A stretch of 16,338 nt of DNA from Actinomycetes bacterium (GTDB taxonomy: Bacteria > Actinomycetota > Acidimicrobiia > Acidimicrobiales > SZUA-35), in the NCBI GenBank assembly GCA_024227975.1, contig JAAETV010000403.1:1-16338 (forward strand), written 5' to 3'. Below are positions 6,722-14,263 of the stretch, piece by piece. The notes under the pieces were generated by a model. That model was not told the DNA's origin and searched no databases. It saw only the letters and a list, made by a program, of their open reading frames with translations. Numbering within the stretch: the first letter of the stretch is position 1; each line of letters opens with the position of its first letter. The position numbers and the translations under genes were made by a program.

Positions 6722-7594
6722 ATGTATCTGTCTTGGCTTGTTGCCTCGATCCCCAGCCCGTCTTCCAACCAGTTGGATATCGGCCCACTCCAACTCAACT
6801 ACTACGGGCTGTGTATCGGCCTCGGTGTGATCGCGGCGGTTGTGATCGCCCAGCGCCGTTGGGCGGCCCGTGGCGGGGACGCAGAGGACATCAGCCAGAT
6901 CGCCACCTGGGCGGTGCCCGCCGGTTTGATCGGCGCTCGCGCCTATCACCTCATAACTGACTGGCGGCCGATCGAAGATTGGTTGAAGGTCTGGGAGGGA
7001 GGCCTCGGTGTCCCTGGTGGGCTGGTTCTGGGGACTCTGACCGGCCTGTGGGCGGCCAAGCGAAGGAATCTAGATATCGGAAACGTGACCGATGCGGCCA
7101 TCCCTGCGATCCCAGTGGCTCAAGCGATCGGACGGCTGGGAAACTGGTTCAACCAGGAGATCTTCGGCCGCCCCACCGATGTTCCCTGGGCGGTCGAAAT
7201 CGATGAGAGGTTCCGACCGGCGGAATTCGCTGATGAGCCGACCTTCCACCCCGCGTTTCTGTACGAGGCGTTGTGGAATCTTGGTCTTGCCGGCTTCCTG
7301 ATCTGGATCGACCGTCGGGGTGTTCTCAAGAAGGGCATGATCCTGCCTCTCTACGTCCTCGGCTACGGGATCGGCCGGTTCGTCGTCGAAGGGGTTCGCA
7401 TCGACGCGGCAACGCTCATCTTGGGCGTCAGGGTCAATCATTGGGTCAGCGGAGGAGCGGTACTGGTTTCGGCCGTAGCCCTGATCCTGCTCTTCCGCCG
7501 GGGCACACCGTCGTTCTTCGCTGATACCGGAGCCGATCAAGCCGCCACAGAACCCAGTACCCCAGACCTGGTTGACGAACCCGACCCTGGTTGA
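6722..7594 (+). CDS. lgt: Prolipoprotein diacylglyceryl transferase
   Basis: Lgt moves the diacylglyceryl group of phosphatidylglycerol to the lipobox Cys of pre-lipoproteins in the cytoplasmic membrane. The protein has 290 residues, normal for the family, with about seven membrane helices. The Lgt signature GRLGNWFNQEIFGRPTDVPW lies near residues 135-154. Other family marks are LNYYGLCIGLG near the first helix, GARAYHLITDW, WEGGLGVPGGLVLG, HPAFLYEALWN and GRFVVEGVRID, whose Arg and Glu match conserved residues needed in the Escherichia coli enzyme. The His of SFHGG in that enzyme is Pro here, as other actinobacterial versions also vary at this point. The C-terminus carries a short acidic tail (DQAATEPSTPDLVDEPDPG). 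ATG at 6722 is preferred because AGGTGG stands 8 bases upstream; an in-frame GTG at 6710 would add four residues. Confidence 0.95.
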   Translation: MYLSWLVASIPSPSSNQLDIGPLQLNYYGLCIGLGVIAAVVIAQRRWAARGGDAEDISQIATWAVPAGLIGARAYHLITDWRPIEDWLKVWEGGLGVPGGLVLGTLTGLWAAKRRNLDIGNVTDAAIPAIPVAQAIGRLGNWFNQEIFGRPTDVPWAVEIDERFRPAEFADEPTFHPAFLYEALWNLGLAGFLIWIDRRGVLKKGMILPLYVLGYGIGRFVVEGVRIDAATLILGVRVNHWVSGGAVLVSAVALILLFRRGTPSFFADTGADQAATEPSTPDLVDEPDPG

Positions 7595-7748
7595 CGGGGT
7601 AGACAGTCGTCAGAGCGGCCCCGTGACCCACCGAATGAGGGGTAGCGCACAACCTGCGGGACGGCACCGGCGGTGAGCCCCGGTTCGTTTGCCGGCCGAT
7701 GAGCCGTACCGCATAATGATGGCATCAATTGAGCGAAGGGGTCGTGGG

Positions 7749-9137
7749 ATGGGTGAGGAACTGTGGAAGCGGTCGGCTACCGAACTGGCGGCATTGATCA
7801 GCGACGGTGAGCTATCGAGTCGGGCCGTGGTCGACGCCCATCTCGATCGCATCGAGGAATGCAACGGCGCCGTCAATGCAATCACCTTGGTACTTGCGGA
7901 TGAGGCGCGAGCGGCTGCCGATGCCATCGACGGGTCATCGGAGAACGCAGGGGTCTTCGCCGGGGTGCCATTCACGGTGAAGAACAACATCGACCTGGTC
8001 GGTTCACCGACGACCCAAGCCATTCCGGCCATGGCCGAGGCGATGCCAATCCTGGATGCACCTCAGGTCGAGCGGATGAAGGCCGCAGGGGCGATCCCAA
8101 TCGCTCGCACCAACCTGCCCGAGTTCGGTCTGCGAATCACGACCGAAGGCCCCCTGCACGGCACCACCAGCAATCCATGGAATCTGGCCCTGACGGCCGG
8201 AGGCTCCAGTGGCGGCGAGGCCGCGGCGATCGCCACCGGTATGAGTCCGTTGGGTTTGGGCAACGATCTCGGGGGCTCACTTCGCAACCCTGCGTTCTGC
8301 TGTGGTATCTCATCACTGAAGCCAAGCTCGGGGCGGGTCCCGGAAGCGTCATCGATCGAGCCGAGCTCACCAGCATTGTCGCTGCAGCAGATGGCGGTGC
8401 AGGGACCAATGGCCCGCTCCGTGGCCGATCTGCGGGCCGCCCTCGGTGTGATGGCGGGCCCCCACCCCCGTTCCCCGCTCACGGTTGACACCCCGCTCGA
8501 AGGTCCGTCGGTACCGAATAGGGCTGCGGTCGTCACTTCGATCCCCGGGGTTGTCATTGATGAGGGTGTGCTGGTGGGTGTCCGGGCTGCGGCCGAGGCA
8601 CTTTCGGCTGCCGGATGGGAAGTCGAGGAGGTCACACCACCCGAGCTCGAACTGGTCCATGAGCTCTGGGCCCGCAACCTGGCGTTCGACGTTCCGGTGC
8701 TGGCCATGGCGCTCGAGCCGATCATGTCGCCGGAGGCACTGACGCTCCTCATGAGCCTCCAGAACCTGTACCCACCCGAGGCGCTGCCACCCCAGGTGGT
8801 GCATATGGAACGGCACCGTCTGATGTGCGCGTGGACGGCGTTCTTCACCGACTACCCGGTGATCATCGGCCCCACGTGGACCGGCCGACCGTTCGCTCAC
8901 GGAGCCGATGTGGCCGAGGGAGGGCTGGAGCTGACCTCAGACTTGCTGCGGTTCATCACACCGGCGAACCTGCTGGGTCTCCCGGCCGCACACGTGACGA
9001 CCGGAGTCGACTCAGACCTGCCCGTCGGCGCCCAGATCGTGGCCGACCGCTTCCGTGAGGATCTTTGCCTCGACGCAGCCGAGATCGTCGAACGACACTG
9101 TGGTGTGCAGGCGCCCATTGACCCCGTGACCACCTGA
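7749..9137 (+). CDS. Amidase-signature family hydrolase
   Basis: A protein of 462 residues of the amidase-signature family, which hydrolyses carboxamides through a Ser-cisSer-Lys triad. All three residues can be placed: Lys78 in FTVKNNIDL, cis-Ser153 in GGSSGGEAAA, and nucleophile Ser177 in DLGGSLRNPA. The spacing between the two serines (24 residues) equals that in fatty acid amide hydrolase and malonamidase. The segment SPLGLGNDLGGSLRNPAFC is close in style to FAAH and bacterial 6-aminohexanoate or acylamide amidases. It lacks the context of GatA (no gatB or gatC nearby), so a tRNA amidotransferase subunit is unlikely. No signal peptide is seen and it is probably cytoplasmic. ATG at 7749 is chosen because GAAGGGG lies 7 bases before it; in-frame ATGs at 7716 and 7719 lack such a site. 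The gene ends convergent to the HD-GYP gene, 42 bases away. Confidence 0.9.
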   Translation: MGEELWKRSATELAALISDGELSSRAVVDAHLDRIEECNGAVNAITLVLADEARAAADAIDGSSENAGVFAGVPFTVKNNIDLVGSPTTQAIPAMAEAMPILDAPQVERMKAAGAIPIARTNLPEFGLRITTEGPLHGTTSNPWNLALTAGGSSGGEAAAIATGMSPLGLGNDLGGSLRNPAFCCGISSLKPSSGRVPEASSIEPSSPALSLQQMAVQGPMARSVADLRAALGVMAGPHPRSPLTVDTPLEGPSVPNRAAVVTSIPGVVIDEGVLVGVRAAAEALSAAGWEVEEVTPPELELVHELWARNLAFDVPVLAMALEPIMSPEALTLLMSLQNLYPPEALPPQVVHMERHRLMCAWTAFFTDYPVIIGPTWTGRPFAHGADVAEGGLELTSDLLRFITPANLLGLPAAHVTTGVDSDLPVGAQIVADRFREDLCLDAAEIVERHCGVQAPIDPVTT

Positions 9138-9179
9138 CCGCCTCTCGCATGAGCGCCTCGTGACGATCTCGGAGTGCCC

Positions 9180-12100
9180 CTACGAGATGGTAATCGTGAA
9201 GTTGTAGGTGGGAGAGGTGTCGTCGCCACCGTTGGCGGTGCCACCATTGTCGACGAGTTGGATCGTGACATTGGCGACGCCGGTGCTCGCGACGTCGAAG
9301 CTGAGATCGCCGGAGGTGGCGTCGATGGCCGGCCCGGTAGTGAACAGGCCGGGGTTGTCGTTTGCGGTTATGACGAAGGTGAGGAGCTGGCCCGACTCAT
9401 CAGCTGGGCCTGCTGAGATACCAGTGGCCCAGGCCGGGAGCGTGCTCGGCCCCAAACCGGCTGCCACGGCTCCACCGCCGGTGAAACTGGGTTCATCGTT
9501 CACAGGGGTGACGGTGACAGTCACGGTGGCTGTGTCACAGTTCCCTCCGAGGTCGCAAACCTGATAGGCGAAGGTGTCGACGCCGTTGGTCTCGGGGTCC
9601 GGGGTGTAGTCGATGGTGCCGTCCCCGACCGGGGTTGCGGTACCAGAGCCGGCAGGGGCAGTGACCGCGACCGATGCCGGGTCGATGTCGGTGTCGACGT
9701 CGTTGGCCAACACGCTGAGGTTGGTCGTCCCTGAGTCCTCGTTGACGGTGGAGGTGTCGTCGGCTGCGACCGGTGCTTGGTTGGCCAGGGTGAGGTTGAG
9801 GGCGCTTGGGTAGTCGGCAGTCATGGCGACCCACATATCCTCGTGCTTGAACTGGAGGCGGAGGACCAGGTCGCGCCCGGTGGCAACGGTGTGGGTGACC
9901 GAGCCGAGCTCGATCTGGAGATTGACGAAGTCGGAGACCCCCTGGTTCCAGTCGCCGACGTGGATGTCGCCGTGGGTGAGGAAGGTGCAGGAGGCAGCGA
10001 GGCAATCATAGAGATAGACGTGGGGGTGGCTCTTCTCGTTGAGCGTGAAGTTCTCCACTGTCGCCCACAGGTCGAGGGTGACCGGACCGTCCATGGCGAC
10101 CGGCGAGGTAGCGGTGAGGGTCCAGAGCTGGTATACGTCGGTGTCGATTTCGGAGTCGTGCCCGAAGCCGAACTCGATGGTGAGGCCGGGGTCGCCGTCG
10201 GTGTCGCTGTCGAACACGGGAGCGCTCGACGGTGGTGCGCTGGTGACGAGATCATAGTCCCAGGCCGCAGAACCAGAGTCGCCGAGGTAGTAGACGCGGT
10301 TGGTGACACCACTGTCGACGGTGATGGTGACCGTCGCCGTGGCGGTCAGACCACCAGGGTCGGAGATCTCGTAGACGAAGCTGTCGGTGCCCACATATCC
10401 AGAACCTGGGGTGTAGGTGTATGAGCCGTCGGCACCGAGCACGACGACACCATTCGACGGTGGGGTGATCGGGGTGGTCGTGACCGTGAGGGTCTCGATG
10501 TCGACGTCGTAGTCGTTCACGAGGAGGCCAGGGGCTGGCACCACCAACAGGGTGTCTACCGGGGTGACGCGAGCGTCGTCACTGGCCACAGGGGTGTCGG
10601 GAACCGGTGTGATGGTGATGTTCACGGTTGCCGAGTCGGTACCGGCGTTGCCGTCGATGGTGGTGTAGGTGAAGGTCTCGGTCCCGTGAAAGTGCTCGTC
10701 GGGAACATAGGTGAAGGTGCCGTCGAGGTTGTCGGTGATGATCCCATTGACGACGGTCGAGGTGTTGGCCGATCCGTATTGGGGGGTGTCGCCATCGATG
10801 TCACTGTCGTTGGTGAGGACATCGAAGGTCACGCCGAGCGTGTTGTCCTCGACCAGGGAAGACCCATCATCCACCGCCACTGGGTCATCGTTTACGGGGG
10901 TGATGGTGATGGTGGCGACGGCTGGTGGGCTGATGTCGGTACCACCGTTGGTAGTGCCGCCGTTGTCGCTGAGGGTCACAGTGATGGTGGCCGTGCCATT
11001 GGCGTCGGGAGCCGGCGTGTAGCTCAGCTGACCCGCGCTGTCGACGACAGGCGGAGCCGAGAACAGAGACGGGTTGGTGGTGATGACCCCAAAGGTCACG
11101 ATCTGGCCACTCTCACCCGGCCCAGCAGAGATACCCGAGGCCCAACCCGCAACAGCCTGGGGGCCAGCATCCTCCACCACGATCTGATCAACCCCAGCCA
11201 CGAACACCGGCACATCATTGACCGGCGCAACGGTCACTGTGACGGTCGCCGCATTGCAGAAGTCCAAGAGGTCGCACACGAAGTACTGAAGCCTGTCTTC
11301 CCCCGCAAAGTCGGGGTCAGGGGTGTACTCGAGCGTCGAACCGTTCCAGCTTGCTTGGCCGTTGTCCGGCGGGTCGATCACAACGACGGTCGTCGGATCG
11401 ATGATCAAGCTAGAAGCGAAGTCGTTGGCCAGGATGTCGATGGTGATGGCCTGATCCTCGTTCGTACTGGCGCTGTCGGGCTCCAACGGGGGGATCGAAG
11501 TGATGTCGATGACGGTGAGATCGACGATGGCCTGAGCCGAGGTGGTGCCGTCGGAGATCGTGTAGGTAAGGGCGGCTGGTCCGAAGTAGCGGGGACTGGG
11601 GATGAACGTCACCGTCGCCCCGTCGGTGGTCGCAGTACCGCCAACTACATCGGTCAGGGACACGATCGTGAGCGGATCACCGTCGATATCGCTGTCGTTG
11701 GCCAGCACATCCAGATCGGCGGGGGTGTTCTCATAGGCGGTGAGTGTGTCATTGACCGCTACCGGTGGATCATCGACCGGCGTGACCTCGACCGCCAGGG
11801 TCGATCCGGCCGTTGCCCCGTTTGGGTCGGTGATCGTGTACTCGATGAGGGCTGTGCCCCACCGCTCAGGGGCGGGCGTGACTCCAATCCGGCCGTTCTC
11901 GATGGTCACCGTCACCTCCCCCCCGGTCAGGGAGTGGTCGGGCCGATCAACAATCGTGGCGGCGACGATGGCTAGATCGTCGCCGTCGATGTCGCTGTCG
12001 TTCTTGATGACGTCAACGGTGGCGCTCGTGTCTTCATCCAGGCTCACTCGATCCGGAACCGCGACCGGGTCATCGTTGGTGCCAACGACCACGATCGTCA

Positions 12101-13439
12101 CGACGCCCTCGTCGCAGGTCGTGTCGACGAAGCAGACCCTGTAGGGCACCTCGACGGTTCCGTTGAAGTCGGGGTCGGGTGTGAATGTGACTACCCCATC
12201 GACCAGGGTCGTCGTGCCGTGGTCCGGATGGTCGATCAGTTCGATCGTCAGGATCTCGTCGGGCATCAGCCGGGCGATATCGGTGATCAGATCAGTGTCC
12301 TCGGAAGTATCGACTACGACGTCGACCGCCTCCGGTGGGTCGAACGCCACAGTTTCGGGTATCGGCTCGGGTGGTGGGCCGCCCAGGCCGATGATGCTGG
12401 CGGCGGCCACCGAGGCGAGCGCACTGGCACCGGTCAGCCCGGCCGAACCCAGAGACGCGCTCCCGGCCGGCAGCTGGACGAGCGACGAGAGCGGACCCAT
12501 TATCAGTCGGAGGCGACCGATGGCGACGTTCAGAAAGGCCCGTACGACAGCGGGATCGAATTGGGTGCCAGCACAGCGAGCAAGCTCACGGCGGGCCTCG
12601 ACCGCCGACATCGGACTCTTGTAGGACCGGATCGAGGTCATGACATCGTAGGCATCGGCTACGGCCACTATCCGTCCGGCCATCGTGATCTCGTCACCGG
12701 CCAGGCCATTTGGATAGCCTCCCCCGTCGAACCACTCATGGTGTTGGGTCGCCGATTCGACCCAGTCCCCCAGCCAGGACCGCAGGGGAGCTACCAGCTC
12801 GTCTGCATTCAGTGGGTGCTGGCGCAGGATCACCCATTCTGCATCCGTGAGCTCTCCGGGTTTGTTGAGGATCTCGGCCGAGACGGTCAGCTTGCCGATG
12901 TCGTGAATCAACCCCGACCAGTTGAGAAGCTCCAGCTCCTGGTCCCTCAGGCCCATCTCTTCACCGATAGTGGCGGAATAGGCTCGCACTCGCTCTGCGT
13001 GGCCCCGCGTCATCCGATCATGCGAATTCAGCAATCCGACCAGTGCGATCAGCCGCTCAGCGGCATCCTGTGTCGTCGTTCCTCCGGGTTCAGAGACCAG
13101 GTGTCGTTGTAGTTGACGTACTGTCCCGCTCCGAAGGGCCGTCTTGAACCGGGGTGGCGCTCGATCGGGAAAGACCAGCGACAGCCTGAACAGCGCAACC
13201 ACTGGCAACAGACGCCGTGCCCCTTGATCGACGGCCCATAGAACCAGGGTCGCGACCACCGTCAGCCCGACCCACCACCCAAGGGCAGCGACCCACTGGT
13301 GCGGCCTGGGAACCAGTCGCCCAGCAACACTCACAGCAGCCACCGCCGCAATCACCGGCGCGACGAAGACAGTCAACCGCAAGGATCGAGCCAGCCAGCG
13401 CCGGCTCTCCCATCTCGGCGAGGTGTTCATCGAGGTCAC
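9180..13439 (-). CDS. Transmembrane HD-GYP domain fused to tandem cadherin-like repeats
   Basis: A protein of 1419 residues. Helices at about 22-40 and 48-70 are followed by an HD-GYP domain at about 125-305: HDRMTRGHAERV (140-151), the HD pair His179-Asp180 in GLIHDIGKL, His208, HHEWFDGGGYPNGL (233-246) and the late VADAYD at 260-265. All metal ligands and the GYP loop are present, so cyclic-di-GMP hydrolysis is likely. An Ala/Gly-rich third helix at about 332-353 leads to a PPPEPIPE linker and then to about 1060 residues of repeats predicted to be outside. I place cadherin-like/tandem-95 units at about 362-455, 456-555, 556-645, 646-741, 851-946, 947-1043 and 1221-1313, several with NDSDIDGD calcium-type loops. 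A second repeat type (WATGISAGPADESGQ) occurs at 742-850 and 1314-1419. A distinct beta-sandwich fills 1044-1220. There is no LPXTG or C-terminal anchor. GTG at 13439 or ATG at 13430 could be the start; neither has a clear Shine-Dalgarno. Confidence 0.85.
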   Translation of the reverse strand: MTSMNTSPRWESRRWLARSLRLTVFVAPVIAAVAAVSVAGRLVPRPHQWVAALGWWVGLTVVATLVLWAVDQGARRLLPVVALFRLSLVFPDRAPPRFKTALRSGTVRQLQRHLVSEPGGTTTQDAAERLIALVGLLNSHDRMTRGHAERVRAYSATIGEEMGLRDQELELLNWSGLIHDIGKLTVSAEILNKPGELTDAEWVILRQHPLNADELVAPLRSWLGDWVESATQHHEWFDGGGYPNGLAGDEITMAGRIVAVADAYDVMTSIRSYKSPMSAVEARRELARCAGTQFDPAVVRAFLNVAIGRLRLIMGPLSSLVQLPAGSASLGSAGLTGASALASVAAASIIGLGGPPPEPIPETVAFDPPEAVDVVVDTSEDTDLITDIARLMPDEILTIELIDHPDHGTTTLVDGVVTFTPDPDFNGTVEVPYRVCFVDTTCDEGVVTIVVVGTNDDPVAVPDRVSLDEDTSATVDVIKNDSDIDGDDLAIVAATIVDRPDHSLTGGEVTVTIENGRIGVTPAPERWGTALIEYTITDPNGATAGSTLAVEVTPVDDPPVAVNDTLTAYENTPADLDVLANDSDIDGDPLTIVSLTDVVGGTATTDGATVTFIPSPRYFGPAALTYTISDGTTSAQAIVDLTVIDITSIPPLEPDSASTNEDQAITIDILANDFASSLIIDPTTVVVIDPPDNGQASWNGSTLEYTPDPDFAGEDRLQYFVCDLLDFCNAATVTVTVAPVNDVPVFVAGVDQIVVEDAGPQAVAGWASGISAGPGESGQIVTFGVITTNPSLFSAPPVVDSAGQLSYTPAPDANGTATITVTLSDNGGTTNGGTDISPPAVATITITPVNDDPVAVDDGSSLVEDNTLGVTFDVLTNDSDIDGDTPQYGSANTSTVVNGIITDNLDGTFTYVPDEHFHGTETFTYTTIDGNAGTDSATVNITITPVPDTPVASDDARVTPVDTLLVVPAPGLLVNDYDVDIETLTVTTTPITPPSNGVVVLGADGSYTYTPGSGYVGTDSFVYEISDPGGLTATATVTITVDSGVTNRVYYLGDSGSAAWDYDLVTSAPPSSAPVFDSDTDGDPGLTIEFGFGHDSEIDTDVYQLWTLTATSPVAMDGPVTLDLWATVENFTLNEKSHPHVYLYDCLAASCTFLTHGDIHVGDWNQGVSDFVNLQIELGSVTHTVATGRDLVLRLQFKHEDMWVAMTADYPSALNLTLANQAPVAADDTSTVNEDSGTTNLSVLANDVDTDIDPASVAVTAPAGSGTATPVGDGTIDYTPDPETNGVDTFAYQVCDLGGNCDTATVTVTVTPVNDEPSFTGGGAVAAGLGPSTLPAWATGISAGPADESGQLLTFVITANDNPGLFTTGPAIDATSGDLSFDVASTGVANVTIQLVDNGGTANGGDDTSPTYNFTITIS
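9780..10310 (-). other. Beta-sandwich insert in the HD-GYP protein ectodomain
   Basis: These bases encode residues about 1044-1220, which break the run of cadherin-like repeats. The segment starts with NRVYYLGDSGS, has QLWTLTATSPVAMDGPVTLDLWATV, a YLYDCLAASCTFL strand pair with two Cys, a GDIHVGDWNQGVSDFVNLQIEL section and ends with DLVLRLQFKHEDMWVAMTADYPSALNL. The arrangement resembles jelly-roll ligand-binding domains found in large secreted bacterial proteins. It is not a tandem-95 unit. Ligand binding is inferred. Confidence 0.5.
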
Positions 13440-13488
13440 TCAATAGAAACATCGACCGGCGATGGATCCAACTGAGCACTTGATCGCG

Positions 13489-14034
13489 CTAGTTGGCTCC
13501 GCCCGAGCGCTTATTCAACCCCTCCAGGGTGTTCGGCGTGAACCGCACGCCGAAACCGGCGACGAAACCCCAAACCATGGCCTTGGCCGCGTCTCCGTTT
13601 GTCGTCGGATCGCAGAGGGAGAAGTCCTTGTAGGAGCTGAATCTCGTCTCGCCGCATTCGAACTCAGGGAAGAAGTCACCCTGGAGGAAGCTCGACATGA
13701 AGACTCCGTAGAGGAGGGCTGCGAAGACACCCCCAACTATCGGTGAGAGGTAGATCTGGGCAATGGCCAGATCGGTGTCGACCTCAACGATCTCATCTTG
13801 TGGCTCCGAGCGAAGGCGCTGGAGATGCCGGATGTTGTTGGCCAGTCCACCAATGGTTCCGAGTGCAAGCACCGGGTAGAACACCGGGATTTCGTCGAGC
13901 CAGGTCGTCACCCCCAGAACCACCATGAAGGGAATGGCCACCAGAAGACTGACGACCAGCAGGAGTCCGACATGCCGGGTCAGACGATCCATGATCGAGC
14001 CGATTTCGATCGCCTGCACACCGGAGCCGCTCAC
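13489..14034 (-). CDS. Small integral membrane protein of unknown function
   Basis: A protein of 181 residues with four predicted membrane segments: about 22-42 (VGLLLVVSLLVAIPFMVVLG), 50-66 (PVFYPVLALGTIGGLAN), 92-114 (AQIYLSPIVGGVFAALLYGVFMS) and 149-165. A loop between the third and fourth holds two Cys (EFECGETRF and SLCDPTT), which may pair outside the cell. The end, AKAMVWGFVAGFGVRFTPNTLEGL, resembles the WAF-AGFSERFVPDLL tail I associate with many small uncharacterised bacterial membrane proteins; this is pattern memory, not a search result. GTG at 14034 is the first start; an ATG at 13992 is possible and would remove 14 residues. Neither has a good Shine-Dalgarno. It lies 49 bases upstream of the HD-GYP gene on the same strand, so the two may be co-transcribed. 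Confidence 0.7.
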   Translation of the reverse strand: MSGSGVQAIEIGSIMDRLTRHVGLLLVVSLLVAIPFMVVLGVTTWLDEIPVFYPVLALGTIGGLANNIRHLQRLRSEPQDEIVEVDTDLAIAQIYLSPIVGGVFAALLYGVFMSSFLQGDFFPEFECGETRFSSYKDFSLCDPTTNGDAAKAMVWGFVAGFGVRFTPNTLEGLNKRSGGAN

Positions 14035-14042
14035 GATCCAAC

Positions 14043-14054
14043 CCTAGGCCTAGG
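14043..14054. repeat. Tandem CCTAGG palindrome in the divergent intergenic region
   Basis: CCTAGGCCTAGG is two copies of CCTAGG and a perfect 12-bp palindrome, followed by CCTA. It sits just upstream of the GTG start of the small membrane protein and on the far side of the 229-base gap before the EEP gene. It could be an operator in the minus-strand leader or promoter. CTAG-rich tetramers are generally rare in bacterial genomes, which makes two in 12 bases mildly notable. Confidence 0.3.
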
Positions 14055-14222
14055 CCTACGGGCCGTCGAACGAGCCGTAACAATTCCCTCGGATCGCTGT
14101 CCGCGGCATTATCGCCAGCACCGACCAACAACCTCCACTGTCGCCACCACAGACCTCGTGATTCTGATCGAGCCAGTGGACGCTATGCCGTAGGCACGTC
14201 AGGATGATCCTTATACATCCAT

Positions 14223-14241
14223 GGCCACCCATCGGTGGACC
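14223..14241 (+). promoter_or_regulatory. Possible 5' leader hairpin before the EEP gene
   Basis: GGCCACC at 14223-14229 pairs with GGTGGACC at 14234-14241 through seven base pairs with one bulged A and a CATC loop. The hairpin ends 22 bases before the ATG and about 12 bases before the GGGGGA ribosome-binding site. It could affect translation start or mRNA stability. There is no T-run, so it is not an intrinsic terminator. Confidence 0.25.
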
Positions 14242-14263
14242 TGAGCATCCTTTGGGGGAAATC

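Noticed and set aside
8063..8848. A 261-codon minus-strand open frame
   Set aside because: It lies opposite the amidase catalytic core; its product is Ser/Pro/Arg-rich with no recognisable domain.
9138..9179. Possible bidirectional terminator between the amidase and HD-GYP genes
   Set aside because: The 42-base gap holds only short imperfect symmetry (CTCGCATGAGCG) and no T-run.
9180..9240. Cell-wall sorting signal at the C-terminus of the HD-GYP/cadherin protein
   Set aside because: The protein ends in NFTITIS straight after a repeat unit; there is no LPXTG-like motif, helix or basic tail.
10686..11975. A 429-codon plus-strand open frame
   Set aside because: It is antisense to the repeat region of the HD-GYP protein; its Gly, Asp and Arg-rich product has no domain and reflects the high-GC repeats read backwards.
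9180..12400. DNA-level tandem repeat or CRISPR-like array in the cadherin-like region
   Set aside because: The protein units are similar, but the underlying bases have diverged and there are no regular identical repeats with spacers.
12219..13112. A 297-codon plus-strand open frame
   Set aside because: It is antisense to the HD-GYP domain itself, whose catalytic motifs prove the minus strand is coding.
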